DNA of 64,000 nucleotides, taken from NCBI GenBank assembly GCA_965200765.1, contig OZ241380.1, positions 124,001 through 188,000 on the forward strand. The letters are read 5' to 3'. Numbering within the stretch: position 1 is the first letter of the stretch; every line of letters starts with the position of its first letter. The notes under the pieces are model-generated. The model ran no database searches. It had not been told where the DNA came from and worked only from the letters and a program-made list of their open reading frames with translations. The position numbers and the translations under genes were made by a program. Origin of the DNA: G965200765 sp965200765 (GTDB taxonomy: Bacteria > Pseudomonadota > Gammaproteobacteria > Arenicellales > JAJDZL01). Shown here in pieces: positions 49,991-59,201 of the stretch.

Positions 49991-51019
49991 ATGGAAGTTA
50001 AAAGCAGAAAATGGGTTCTTGCATCTCACCCGCAAGGGATGCCTACCGAAGACAACTGGAAACTTGAAGAAGAAACGCTTTCCGGTCCAAATGACAACGA
50101 AGTGTTGACTAGAGCACTGTACTTGTCGGTTGACCCCTATATGCGCGGTGCAATCAGTTCACAGAAAAATTATCGCAAAGGCGTTGATATCGGGGAGTTG
50201 ATGGTTGGCGGGGCCGTCGCCGAAGTGATTGAATCCAGGCATCCGGATTGGCGGGCAGGCGATTTGCTTGAGACGCAGTACGGATGGCGGGAATACGCAG
50301 TTCTGGATCCGTCCAATGCAGCCCGCGTTTCTACTGGCTTGGGTCCGATTCACGCATGGCTCAGCTACTTGGGTATGCCGGGGATTACCGCTTGGTGTGC
50401 CTTAAAATATGTCGGCCAGCCCAAAAAGGGTGAAACGGTTTTGATTTCGGCCGCCTCCGGCGCTGTCGGTCAAGTCGCTGGTCAAATTGCAAAGGCATCA
50501 GGTTGTCGCGCGGTAGCAGTGGCCAGTTCTCGGGAAAAACTGGATTGGTGCAGGGAACTCGGGTACGACGAAGGCATCAACTACCGCGACTCAGAAAATC
50601 TTGCTGAAGACGTCGGTAAAGCCTGTCCAAACGGAATTGACATTTATTTTGACAATACCGCTGGCCCAATTCATGACGCCGCTATGAAAAATTTGGCGAT
50701 GCGTGCCCGGGTGATTATTGTTGGCACAATCAGTTTGGCCGATAAATTTGAACAGACCGATATTGGCGAGCGATTTTTGCGACAGATTCTCGTTTCACGG
50801 GCCAAAGTGGAAGGCTTTCTGGTGTTTGACTATCTGGAGCAGTACGGCGAGGCGCGTCAATCACTCGCCGAGTTGGCATCCAATGGGCAATTGAAGTTTC
50901 ATACTGATTTCATGGACGGTATTGAATCAATGCCGACTGCATTTCTGCGTTTGTTGCATTCCTCGAATTTCGGCAAGCAATTGGTACGAACCCGGTTTGC
51001 CGAACCATTTGCAGAATGA
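49991..51019 (+). CDS. NADP-dependent MDR oxidoreductase (CurA/PTGR-like)
   Basis: 342 residues from the ATG at 49991, which gives the family N-terminus RKWVLASHPQGMPTEDNW; a TTG at 49964 would add nine residues. Rossmann loop SAASGAVGQVAGQIAKASGC, then the substrate region FDNTAGPIHDAAMKNL. No zinc ligands are visible, so this is the zinc-free branch (2-alkenal/2-alkenone reductases that reduce alpha,beta-unsaturated carbonyls). Convergent with the MttB-like gene, which ends 33 bases away. Confidence 0.9.
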   Translation: MEVKSRKWVLASHPQGMPTEDNWKLEEETLSGPNDNEVLTRALYLSVDPYMRGAISSQKNYRKGVDIGELMVGGAVAEVIESRHPDWRAGDLLETQYGWREYAVLDPSNAARVSTGLGPIHAWLSYLGMPGITAWCALKYVGQPKKGETVLISAASGAVGQVAGQIAKASGCRAVAVASSREKLDWCRELGYDEGINYRDSENLAEDVGKACPNGIDIYFDNTAGPIHDAAMKNLAMRARVIIVGTISLADKFEQTDIGERFLRQILVSRAKVEGFLVFDYLEQYGEARQSLAELASNGQLKFHTDFMDGIESMPTAFLRLLHSSNFGKQLVRTRFAEPFAE

Positions 51020-51051
51020 CATTCCAGTTGTTGGCACATTGATTGTATGAA

Positions 51052-52584
51052 TTAGAAGTCAGTCGCAACGCCGCCTTCAGCGATACGCTTGTCGACAAAT
51101 TCATTCAATTCGTCACGAATTGCCGGATCAATCGGTGGTTCTACATATTCCGCCAACAGGCGTTTATACAACTTGTTGGCGTGTTCAGCCGCGTGGGGGG
51201 CACCTGCTTCGCTCCAGGTTTCAAAATTTCGCCAATCTGAAATCAAGGGGGAATAGAACGCCGATCGATAACGGCTTTGTGTATGGTCCGTGCCAAAAAA
51301 ATGTCCGCCATGGCCCGCCTGCCTGATTGCGTCAATCGCAATCTCTTCATCGTTGACTTGAATCGGTTCCATATATTGAGCAATCATTTGCAACATGTCA
51401 GCATCAATCACAAATTTTTCAAATGAAGCCGTCAAGCCGCCTTCCATCCATCCGGCACTGTGCAGGATTATGTGCGCATGTGCATTCACTGAACCCCACA
51501 ATGAAAAAACGGATTCGTACGCGGATTGTGCATCTACTGCATTGGCAGCATTGCAATTGGATGAACGAAACGGCAATTGGTAACGTCTCGCCATTTGCCC
51601 GCTGGCTAGAGCGGTCTTCATGTACTCGGGAGTTCCAAACGCCGGCGCCCCGGACCGCATGTCCACATTCGACGTAAATTCTCCATACATGAAAGGAGCA
51701 CCGGGTTGCGTCGTTTGTGACAGGACCAGTCCGGCCAGTACCTCTGCATTTTGCTGTGCTACTGCACCGGCCAAGGTTACCGGTGCCATTGCCCCTGACA
51801 ATGTAAACGGTGTCAATATCACCACCTGATTTCGCAGCGACATCTCAATGATTCCCCGGCACATGTTCGGGTCCAGACGCAACGGCGAGTTGGAGTTGAT
51901 AACGGTGAGCAAGCTGGGTTCGCGATTCAGTTGTTCTTCATCAATTCCGCGCGCAATCTTGATGATCTCGAAGGCATCCAGATTCCTTTCTCGCCCCAGT
52001 GAATAGGCGTAAAACACTTTGTCTGTCAGTAGTACGAAATCGCGCAAGCATTCCAAATGACGAATGGATGCGTGGACATCAATCGGTTCGACCGGATATC
52101 CGCCGGTCAGGTGAATGATGTTCAATATCTGTGCAAGCCGCGTAAAGTCCCGGAAGTCCTTCTGATTGCCGGTTCGACGCCCATTGTCCAGATCTGCAGA
52201 ATGCGGCGCGCTGCCGACGGTCGCGAAACAGATGCGGTCCGTCCCCATGTCAAGATTGTGTTCCGGATTGCGCGCATGGAGAACAAATGTAGGCCGCGTC
52301 GTTTGCAGGCATTGCTCTACCAGTCCGCGATCAAAATACACAATCTCGTCGTCTTTCGAAACTTCGGCGCCGGCTTTAGCGAGCTGAATGCGAGCTTCAG
52401 GAAGCATGACATCCACTCCTACCTGTTCAAGAATATCCAGCGATGATGAGTGAATCATTTCAACTTCATCTTCCGACAAAGGCTCAATCGGAGGATATCG
52501 ATTGGACACTCTCTTCCACGGAAGTTGCTCCACGTGTTGCTGTTCCGGCAACAAGTTTCGATTGGGTCGTCTTCGTCTTGTCAA
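51052..52584 (-). CDS. MttB-family (trimethylamine methyltransferase-like) protein
   Basis: 510 residues. The whole chain has the MttB TIM-barrel layout (PLSEDEVEMIHSSSLDILEQVGVDV, FATVGSAPHS, YPVEPIDVHASIRHLECL, MEGGLTASFEKFVIDADML, and a C-terminal HGGHFFGTDHTQSRYR). It contains no in-frame amber codon, so it is a non-pyrrolysine member; such proteins demethylate quaternary amines (for example glycine betaine, carnitine) or are uncharacterised, and need a corrinoid partner that is not in the window. Starts with TTG at 52584. Confidence 0.87.
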   Translation of the reverse strand: MTRRRRPNRNLLPEQQHVEQLPWKRVSNRYPPIEPLSEDEVEMIHSSSLDILEQVGVDVMLPEARIQLAKAGAEVSKDDEIVYFDRGLVEQCLQTTRPTFVLHARNPEHNLDMGTDRICFATVGSAPHSADLDNGRRTGNQKDFRDFTRLAQILNIIHLTGGYPVEPIDVHASIRHLECLRDFVLLTDKVFYAYSLGRERNLDAFEIIKIARGIDEEQLNREPSLLTVINSNSPLRLDPNMCRGIIEMSLRNQVVILTPFTLSGAMAPVTLAGAVAQQNAEVLAGLVLSQTTQPGAPFMYGEFTSNVDMRSGAPAFGTPEYMKTALASGQMARRYQLPFRSSNCNAANAVDAQSAYESVFSLWGSVNAHAHIILHSAGWMEGGLTASFEKFVIDADMLQMIAQYMEPIQVNDEEIAIDAIRQAGHGGHFFGTDHTQSRYRSAFYSPLISDWRNFETWSEAGAPHAAEHANKLYKRLLAEYVEPPIDPAIRDELNEFVDKRIAEGGVATDF

Positions 52585-52815
52585 GGATCAGGGTGCCTCA
52601 TAATTTGACAACATTACCGATTCTTAGAGATTGCGGGTTGCAGATTGATATAAACTGTTTCCTGAATTGAAAATCATTGCGAATACCCTTAATTTGATCG
52701 TAGTCCAAGACGAAATGATTTTGACTCCTGTTCAAAATAATTCGGTATTCCCTATTCGTTTGTTGTAATATATTTTCAATCAAGAGGTTGTATACTACTT
52801 AAAGGTATTCAAAAT

Positions 52816-53028
52816 ATGAAGTTCCTGCCCAAAATTTGGATTTTTGCAAGTTTGGCACTGTTGCTGAGTGCAAGTCCGCTTGCAATATCGCAAAATGTCG
52901 AAATCTCAACAACCACTCAAGCCGAATCTGTTGCTGACACGAGTACCGACAACGCCCAATCAGCCACAGCATTGTTGACTGATGCTGATTTGGGGTCGGC
53001 GGAAGACGAAGAGCCGGATTGCGAATAA
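52816..53028 (+). CDS. Small acidic exported protein
   Basis: 70 residues. N-terminal signal peptide (FLPKIWIFASLALLLSASPLAIS, cleavage likely near AIS-QN) and an acidic, low-complexity mature part (SVADTSTDNAQSATALLTDADLGSAEDEEPDCE) with one Cys at the end. A TATACT hexamer at 52791-52796 may be its -10 box, and AAAGGTA is the best ribosome site. No family recognised. Confidence 0.6.
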   Translation: MKFLPKIWIFASLALLLSASPLAISQNVEISTTTQAESVADTSTDNAQSATALLTDADLGSAEDEEPDCE

Positions 53029-53074
53029 ATTCTTTGACGGGAATTGATTCGAAACACTTTTGTTCCTGTTGAAT

Positions 53075-54328
53075 TTACCGGGAATTACGGGGTGTAGGTA
53101 CAAAGTACAGAATCAACCCGCCAACAGCAAAAAGAATCAGTACGGACAGAATCGAGTTACGCGTTCCAAATGCCACTGCGGTCCATCCGACCAGAAATGG
53201 TCCGATTACGGCCGCTGACTTTCCAATCATATTGAAAAAACCATAGTATTCACCGGCCTGGTCAAGAGGAATCATCTGTCCGAACATGGACCGACTCAAA
53301 GCCTGAATTCCGCCAATTACCAGGCCAACCAGGCCAGCAAGCAAGTAGAACTCCAGTCCGGTGGTCATGAAGTAGGCCCAAATCGTTGCGACCGTATACA
53401 CGAAAATGCCGATATAGATTCCTGTTTTGGGACCGAATTTCTGTCCCAGCTTGCCGAAAACAATAGCCGCAGGAAACCCGATAAACTGTACCAGCAAAAG
53501 TGCGGTAATCAAGTCGTTTGAATCCAGTCCGATGGCCAGTCCGTAGTCGACCGCCATTCTGAATACGGTATCAACGCCGTCAATGTAAAACCAGTAAGCC
53601 AGGAGAAACAGAAGAATTACACGATTTTTCTTAATCTCCTTGAAAGTTTTGGACAATTGTCTGAAGGCACCGATGATTGCACCATCGGGAGAGCTGTGCT
53701 CAGGTTTGGCTTCTTCAACAAACAACAGAATCGGTATGGAAAAGATTGCCCACCAAGCGGCTACCATTATGAAGCTGATTCGTACTGCTTCGCCGGCATC
53801 GGCGAAGCCGAACATTTCCGGTTGAAGCACCATGAACACGTTGAAGGCAAACAGAAGACCGCCACCCAGATAACCCAAGGCAAAGCCAAGCCCAGACACC
53901 ATATGAATCCGGTCCTCAGTTGGTGCTACATCAAGCAGGAGTGCATCGTAGAAAACATTGCCGCCGGAAAATCCGATAGAAGCGACAACATAGAGAAAGA
54001 TTGCAAGAACCCAATTTCCTTGGGCGACAAGAAACAGCCCAGCTGTCGACAATACACCGACATAGGCAAAAACAAACAGCATTTTTTTCTTCAAACTGGC
54101 GCGGTCGGCGATTGCGCCCAGAATCGGAGCCAAAACCAAAATGATCAGACTTGCAATGGAGGTGCCAACACCCAAGCGGAACGTTGTTGCTTCGCTGACT
54201 TGGTCCGCGGACCAATATTCGCGGAAAAATATTGGAAAAAATCCAGCCACTACTACGGTAGCATAAGCTGAATTTGCCCAGTCGTACAATGCCCAAGATA
54301 GAGTAGGGCGATCAAGGAGCTTGCGCAT
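53075..54328 (-). CDS. MFS transporter, UMF1/Atg22-like
   Basis: 417 residues from ATG at 54328 (MRKLLDRPTLSWALYDWANS). A longer frame starts at 54406, inside the end of the upstream gene, but the family begins at this position. Twelve membrane helices are visible, with the hallmark WALYDWANSAYATVVVAGFFPIFF, the NVFYDALLLDVAP block and QALSRSMFGQMIP. Probably a metabolite exporter or importer of the unknown major facilitator class; the substrate is not known. Lies just downstream of the FAD/GcvT dehydrogenase gene on the same strand, 14 bases apart. Confidence 0.85.
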   Translation of the reverse strand: MRKLLDRPTLSWALYDWANSAYATVVVAGFFPIFFREYWSADQVSEATTFRLGVGTSIASLIILVLAPILGAIADRASLKKKMLFVFAYVGVLSTAGLFLVAQGNWVLAIFLYVVASIGFSGGNVFYDALLLDVAPTEDRIHMVSGLGFALGYLGGGLLFAFNVFMVLQPEMFGFADAGEAVRISFIMVAAWWAIFSIPILLFVEEAKPEHSSPDGAIIGAFRQLSKTFKEIKKNRVILLFLLAYWFYIDGVDTVFRMAVDYGLAIGLDSNDLITALLLVQFIGFPAAIVFGKLGQKFGPKTGIYIGIFVYTVATIWAYFMTTGLEFYLLAGLVGLVIGGIQALSRSMFGQMIPLDQAGEYYGFFNMIGKSAAVIGPFLVGWTAVAFGTRNSILSVLILFAVGGLILYFVPTPRNSR

Positions 54329-54342
54329 ATCTTCTGTCCCTG

Positions 54343-56757
54343 TTATTGTCTCATTCGCAACCCGGCAGGATCGTATGGTGCTTCGGTCAATACCTTCGCA
54401 GTGCAAGGTTCACCTGCTACATGCACTGTAAGTATATCTGTTTGCGGCAGTGTTTGTCTGCCAACATACGCCAGCCCCAAGCTTTTTTGCACTGTATAGC
54501 CGTAGGCACCGGAGGTAATGAATCCGGTTCGGGTTTCATTGCAGAATACCGGTTCAAACCCATGCACATCAGTATCTGCGCTGTCAATTTCTAGCAACAC
54601 CAGTTGTTGGTCTGACGGGTTTTCCTGTTCTCTCCTGGCAGCTTCGCGGCCAATGAAATTTTTCTTGCTGAAATCAATGAACCGGTCCAGTCCGGACATG
54701 CCCGGCGTATAAGCTGCGGTGAACTCGCGGGACCACGCTCCAAAAGACTTTTCCAGTCGCAAGCTGTTCATTGCCCTGAATCCGAATTGTCTGATACCGA
54801 ATTCAGTGCCGATGTCAAGAACCGTCTGATAGAGTTGCCTGTGATCTTTGGCCAAGACATTGATTTCATAACCAAGCTCACCTGTCACGGCGACTCTGCC
54901 GACAATTGCGGTTGCGTCTTGCAATTCAAACTCCCGACAGTTCATAAATCGAAAGGCCGTGTTGGAAACATCTTCTTGCACCAGTTTTGCAAGTACGTTT
55001 CTGGAGTTCGGTCCGGTGATTGCAACACCGGCCCACGTGCTTGCCAGGTTGATAACATTGACACCGTGTTTCGGTTTGTGGTCATTGAACCAACGCATAT
55101 GCCAATTCTGAAGAAAGTAAGAACCCATGAGCCAGAACCGGTCGTCTGCAATTCGCAAGACCGTAAGGTCGCCGGCCAATTTGCCGGTGTACGTCAGCAT
55201 TGGAGCCAGCCGCATACCACCAACTCTGGGCAATCGGCAAGCCAGCAATTCATTGAGCCATTGCTCCGCACCCGGTCCAGAAACTTCGTAGCGAGAAAAA
55301 CCAGTCGTGTCGACAATAGCTACATTATTCCTGACTGCATTTGATTCTTCACCCACCAGTTCGAAAGCGTTGGATCGTCGAAGTGTCGGCGTTTCAACAA
55401 AATTTTCCTCGGTTGTGAAATACAGAGGCACTTCAAGACTGTAGATGCAACTGAATTGTGCACCGTGAGACTGCATGATTTCATGCGCGGGTGAGACTGT
55501 CAGCGGTCGTCCTGCGGGCAGTTCTTCGTTTGGGTAAGTCAGCACGAAACGGCGGGTGTAGAATTGCCGCGTCATATCCTTCAAATACTTGTTGTCGCTG
55601 GCGTAGTCGCCGTATCTGGCAACATCCATACCGAAAACATCCATTTCGGTCTCACCTTCAACCAACCATTGAGCCAATGCCAGTCCAACCCCGCCGCCTT
55701 GGCTGAATCCGGCCATGACACCGCAAGCTACCCAATAGTTACGTAGACCGGGCACAGGGCCAACCAGTGGATTGCCATCGGGAGTAAATGTAAATGCACC
55801 ATTGACCCACCGACGAATACCAACTTCCTGCAGTACTGGAAAGCGTCTGAAACCATTTTGCAATTCCGGCATGATTCGGTCGATATCTTCAGGTATCAAC
55901 TCCATTCCGTAGTCCCACGGTGCTCCTTCCACGTGCCAATGCTTGGGGTTCAGCTCGTAAAGGCCCAAGAGAACTCCGGTTCGTTCCTGACGCATATAGG
56001 TGAAGCCTTCCAGGTCAACAACGGTTGTCATCAATTCATCCAGCTCGGCAATCGCGGGGATTTCTTCGGTCACCAAATAGTGATGCTCCATTGGTGTAAC
56101 CGGCAAATTTACACCTGCCATCATTCCGACCTTTCGGGCCCACAGCCCGCCCGCATTGACTACATGTTCAGCGATGATTGTGCCTTGCTCGGTTACTACC
56201 TCCCACGCACCTTCCTTTCGGTAATTCAATTCGACGACCTGATTCCGGAGAATTACGTCACCGCCTCTTTTCTGGGTGGCCTTGACGTATGCGATGGTGC
56301 ACCCATGCGGGTCAAGATGGCCTTCGTATGGAATATGCAAGCCGCCCAAAATTCCAGTCGTATCCACAATCGGACAGAGTTTGGAAATTTCATCCGGCGG
56401 CCGAATGAAAGACTCGACACCCAATGTCATGAACACCGAGCGCATGTGCTTCAAATATTCCAGTCTTTGCTCAGTGCCTGCCAAATCGACAGAACCACAC
56501 ATTTTTATTCCGACATTCTGGCCGCTTTCTTTTTCGATTTGTTCGTAAAGACGAATGGTGTATGCTTGCAAGCTGGCAATATTGATGTCATTGTTCAGGG
56601 GGTGAAACCCTGCTGCCGCATGCCAGGTTGAGCCGGCTGTCAATTCCTTGCGTTCAATCAACGCGATGTCGGTCCAACCCTGTTTGGCAATGTGGTAGAA
56701 AACACTGGCGCCTACCACCCCTCCACCGATGACGACGACTCTGTACTGATTTTTCAC
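54343..56757 (-). CDS. FAD-dependent dehydrogenase with GcvT domains (dimethylglycine dehydrogenase-like)
   Basis: 804 residues, two-part protein. The N-terminal half is a DAO-type FAD domain (VVIGGGVVGASVFYHIAK at 8-25, NAGGLWARKVG, GFTYMRQERTGVLLGLYE). The C-terminal half has GcvT/aminomethyltransferase blocks (FSRYEVSGPGAEQWLNELLA, LTYTGKLAGDLTVLRIADDRF, GVAITGPNSRNVL, ELGYEINVLAKD, EKSFGAWSREFTAAYTP). Such enzymes oxidise N-methyl groups (dimethylglycine, sarcosine) and pass the carbon to THF. It fits with the MttB-like gene nearby in a methylamine/betaine-type catabolic theme. Upstream, 56758-57245 has no recognisable gene. Confidence 0.9.
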   Translation of the reverse strand: MKNQYRVVVIGGGVVGASVFYHIAKQGWTDIALIERKELTAGSTWHAAAGFHPLNNDINIASLQAYTIRLYEQIEKESGQNVGIKMCGSVDLAGTEQRLEYLKHMRSVFMTLGVESFIRPPDEISKLCPIVDTTGILGGLHIPYEGHLDPHGCTIAYVKATQKRGGDVILRNQVVELNYRKEGAWEVVTEQGTIIAEHVVNAGGLWARKVGMMAGVNLPVTPMEHHYLVTEEIPAIAELDELMTTVVDLEGFTYMRQERTGVLLGLYELNPKHWHVEGAPWDYGMELIPEDIDRIMPELQNGFRRFPVLQEVGIRRWVNGAFTFTPDGNPLVGPVPGLRNYWVACGVMAGFSQGGGVGLALAQWLVEGETEMDVFGMDVARYGDYASDNKYLKDMTRQFYTRRFVLTYPNEELPAGRPLTVSPAHEIMQSHGAQFSCIYSLEVPLYFTTEENFVETPTLRRSNAFELVGEESNAVRNNVAIVDTTGFSRYEVSGPGAEQWLNELLACRLPRVGGMRLAPMLTYTGKLAGDLTVLRIADDRFWLMGSYFLQNWHMRWFNDHKPKHGVNVINLASTWAGVAITGPNSRNVLAKLVQEDVSNTAFRFMNCREFELQDATAIVGRVAVTGELGYEINVLAKDHRQLYQTVLDIGTEFGIRQFGFRAMNSLRLEKSFGAWSREFTAAYTPGMSGLDRFIDFSKKNFIGREAARREQENPSDQQLVLLEIDSADTDVHGFEPVFCNETRTGFITSGAYGYTVQKSLGLAYVGRQTLPQTDILTVHVAGEPCTAKVLTEAPYDPAGLRMRQ

Positions 56758-57245
56758 AACGTGTTGCTGATAATCGAAATTTTGATTGACGGAATTTGAA
56801 GCAAATTATTGTATAAAGTTGAACTATTGGTGCCGGGTATTCATGGCTTGTATTTTATGCGAGAGAGATAGTTGCAAGCCTGGAATATGAGCAAGTCAGT
56901 TGCATCCATTGAAACCCTGGAATTCAATCGACCAGAATCAATTCATGGATGCACATTGTAACCATCACCTGTTCCGACATTGAAAGTGTTCATGCGCTTG
57001 GTTTGCGGCGGTCAGATTGTCCAGAGGAATTTGTTGCATAGTTAAACGGTGCAGAGCTGATTTGGGCGTTGAGCCGGCGAAGACCAAGGTGCTCAAGCCA
57101 GATTTCCTAATGGCATCGCTTAAAGTTCAGAGACCTGACAAAATGATTGCGTCATTGGGAAAACTCCGGCCATTAGGACAGTCCAGTAGTTTGAAACCAA
57201 GCAGATTGACTATTTCGGAATGTAATCCGAATTAGTCAGGCTATT
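56758..57245. other. 488-base gap, nothing recognised
   Basis: No gene, RNA gene or mobile end is clear here. A 15-base block (ATAATCCGAATT-like, about 57219-57231 and 57251-57263) is repeated near the start of the following ATPase gene. Confidence 0.5.
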
Positions 57246-57867
57246 ATGGAATATAATCCGAATTGTATATGTACAATTCGCGCGCTTGAAATTGACTTGC
57301 CCAAAGGGTTGTCAGCATTTTTGTGGGGGCCTCGTAAAACGGGCAAGTCTACATTACTTCAACAACAGTTTCCGGGTGTAGCCTATTTCGACTTGCTTGA
57401 CACAAATCTGATGGTCGAATTGACCAAAGCACCGTGGAGAATCGTCGAGCATATAAATTCACTTGATCCGTCCATTTCAAAGAATCCGATTATTATTGAC
57501 GAAGTTCAGAAGGTTCCGCCCATACTTGATGAAGTTCATCGGTTAATCGAAAATGAAAGACGGAGTTTTGTACTCTGCGGTTCCAGTGCCCGGAAATTGA
57601 AGCGCGGGCGCGCTAACATGCTGGGTGGACGAGCATTGAGTTTTTCACTACATCCTCTGACTTGGTCGGAAATACTAAATTTCAACTTGACCAGAGCGTT
57701 AAATCGCGGATTGGTCCCGCAACACTATGACTCACCTCGATATCCGGATATCCTGAAAAGCTATGTGAATGATTATCTCAAGGAAGAGGTCTTCGACGAA
57801 GGACTCACTCGAAACATTGCGGCTTTCTCCAGATTCTTTGAGGAATTATATACAATGATAACCAAGG

Positions 57868-59190
57868 ATGATTTGCTATAATAGGCAAGTTATGAACAAC
57901 TCCGCAACCATTCGCACCTATACCTACACTGCAAATCTGTCCAGGTCAACCCACGAGCATCTGGATGACTTTCTGAACCAGCAGACGCTGTTGTGGAACG
58001 GTGCCCTGCAGGAAAGAATCGAAGCCTACGAGAAAGGTGTTGACATCACGCTGTATGGAAAGGAACGGACCAAGTGGGAGCATGGATGGAAAGGTCAGAT
58101 GCCTTCGTTGACGGAGATACGAAGGGACGATGAATGGTTCAACCAGTATCAATGCGTTGCGCAAAGAAGCATTTTGATACGGCTTGACAAGGCGTTTCAG
58201 AATTTCTTTCGCCGAGTGAAAAATGGAGAGAAGCCCGGGTTCCCCAAGTTCAAGTCGAGTCGCAGAAAAGTCAGGTCGTTCGAGACGGATTCGTTCAATC
58301 TCAAGCGCCACAGGAAGTGGAACACAGTATCCATAAAGGGAGTAGGGAAGTTTCGCTTCAAAGGGGAGCTGCAAGGCCGGGTGAAGATGCTGCGAATCGT
58401 GAAGACGGCGCGGCGAGTGAAGATCCAGTTGACAACCGAAATGCCGGCCGGTGACAACGTGGTCGATGAACGTGCGCCGATTGGAATTGATTTGGGCATA
58501 GACAACGTGGTGGCCATGTCGAATGGAGTTGTTGTTGAAGGCGAGTCGGTTGACCGGCGCAAGAAGAAGCTGAACAGGAAGAAGCATCTGCAAAGAAAGG
58601 TGGCACGAGCCAAGCCAGGTTCGAACAGCAGAAAGAAGGCGATGCATCAGTTGTCCAAAGAATGCCAGCGATTGACTGAAAGAGAACACGGCAGATTGCA
58701 TGAATTGTCGGCCAGAATCATCAAGGAATTCAGTTCCAATCTCATATTGGAAGATCTGAATATTCCGAACATGACGAAGAAGGGGAACAGAAAATCAAAG
58801 AAAGGTTTGAATCGCTCCGTGCTGGAGCAGAAATGGGGTGGATTTATCCACATGCTGTCCTACAAGGCCGAAAGCGCCGGCGGCATGATGCTGAAAGTAC
58901 CTCCGCATTACACGTCGCAAACTTGCTCAGTGTGCTTTGAGAAACCTGATATGAAAATAGGTTTGAATGAACGCACGTATCGATGTAGGCATTGCGGTCA
59001 TGAAGAAGATCGTGATGTCAATGCGGCCAAGAATATTCTCCGTGCCGGTTGGTCCGGCAGTCTGGGCGGGAGGCCCGATGCTCCGGGGAGAATTGAAATT
59101 CAGGAAGGTTCGTCGAAGAGGATAATCCAGTCGTCTTCGGGAGGACGTCCTACCGGGCAGAACAGTATCCAATGGTCTGGTTATCATTGA
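57868..59190 (+). CDS. tnpB: TnpB, RNA-guided nuclease of the IS605 OrfB family
   Basis: 440 residues; ATG 57868 or the ATG at 57892 (MNNSAT) may be used. Order: N-terminal REC-like/helical region and WED-like part, then RuvC with all three acidic sites: Asp in IGIDLGIDN (near residue 207), Glu in LILEDLNIP (near 290) and Asp in EEDRDVNAAKNIL (near 385), and the zinc finger CSVC...CRHCG between. So the enzyme should be active as a nuclease. It works with an RNA made from the 3' end of the element in known cases. The C-terminal tail after the RuvC (IEIQEGSSKRIIQSSSGGR) overlaps that candidate RNA region. The DEDDh or Y1 transposase tnpA is not next to it. Confidence 0.95.
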   Translation: MICYNRQVMNNSATIRTYTYTANLSRSTHEHLDDFLNQQTLLWNGALQERIEAYEKGVDITLYGKERTKWEHGWKGQMPSLTEIRRDDEWFNQYQCVAQRSILIRLDKAFQNFFRRVKNGEKPGFPKFKSSRRKVRSFETDSFNLKRHRKWNTVSIKGVGKFRFKGELQGRVKMLRIVKTARRVKIQLTTEMPAGDNVVDERAPIGIDLGIDNVVAMSNGVVVEGESVDRRKKKLNRKKHLQRKVARAKPGSNSRKKAMHQLSKECQRLTEREHGRLHELSARIIKEFSSNLILEDLNIPNMTKKGNRKSKKGLNRSVLEQKWGGFIHMLSYKAESAGGMMLKVPPHYTSQTCSVCFEKPDMKIGLNERTYRCRHCGHEEDRDVNAAKNILRAGWSGSLGGRPDAPGRIEIQEGSSKRIIQSSSGGRPTGQNSIQWSGYH

Positions 59191-59201
59191 ATATAATTCC
59201 C
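59060..59201 (+). ncRNA. Candidate guide (omega) RNA scaffold at the TnpB 3' end
   Basis: In known TnpB systems the RNA scaffold overlaps the 3' end of the gene and ends at the element's right end, with guide bases from the flank. Here the last about 100 bases differ at only about three positions between the two copies, even though the other copy is a pseudogene, and hold self-complementary blocks (around GTCTTCGGGAGGAC). No tools were used for folding, so this is a candidate. Confidence 0.45.

Larger units (their letters stand above)
57842..59201 (+). mobile_element. TnpB element with terminal inverted repeats, intact copy
   Basis: 1,360 bases. Left end 57842-57864 and right end 59178-59201 are inverted repeats of about 23 bases (GGAATTATATACAATGATAACCA against the complement of TGGTTATCATTGAATATAATTCCC, one mismatch). 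The only gene is tnpB, which starts 3 bases inside the left repeat and whose stop codon lies inside the right one, so nothing is wasted. There is a 9-base target duplication. IS200/IS605 elements make neither terminal inverted repeats nor target duplications; this layout fits a DDE-type transposition in trans, whose transposase is not in the element. Confidence 0.85.

Noticed and set aside
51052..52584. Pyrrolysine-type trimethylamine methyltransferase
   Set aside because: No in-frame TAG occurs in the gene; the protein is a non-pyrrolysine MttB-family member.
57017..57235. 72-codon frame upstream of the ATPase gene
   Set aside because: No ribosome site, no hydrophobic or known motif, and no support beyond being open.
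57868..59190. IS200/IS605 insertion with TTGA as target
   Set aside because: TTGA is at both flanks, but the identity extends to nine bases, the ends are inverted repeats, and the other copy has different spacing from its TTGA. A DDE-type event fits better. No Y1 transposase gene is present.
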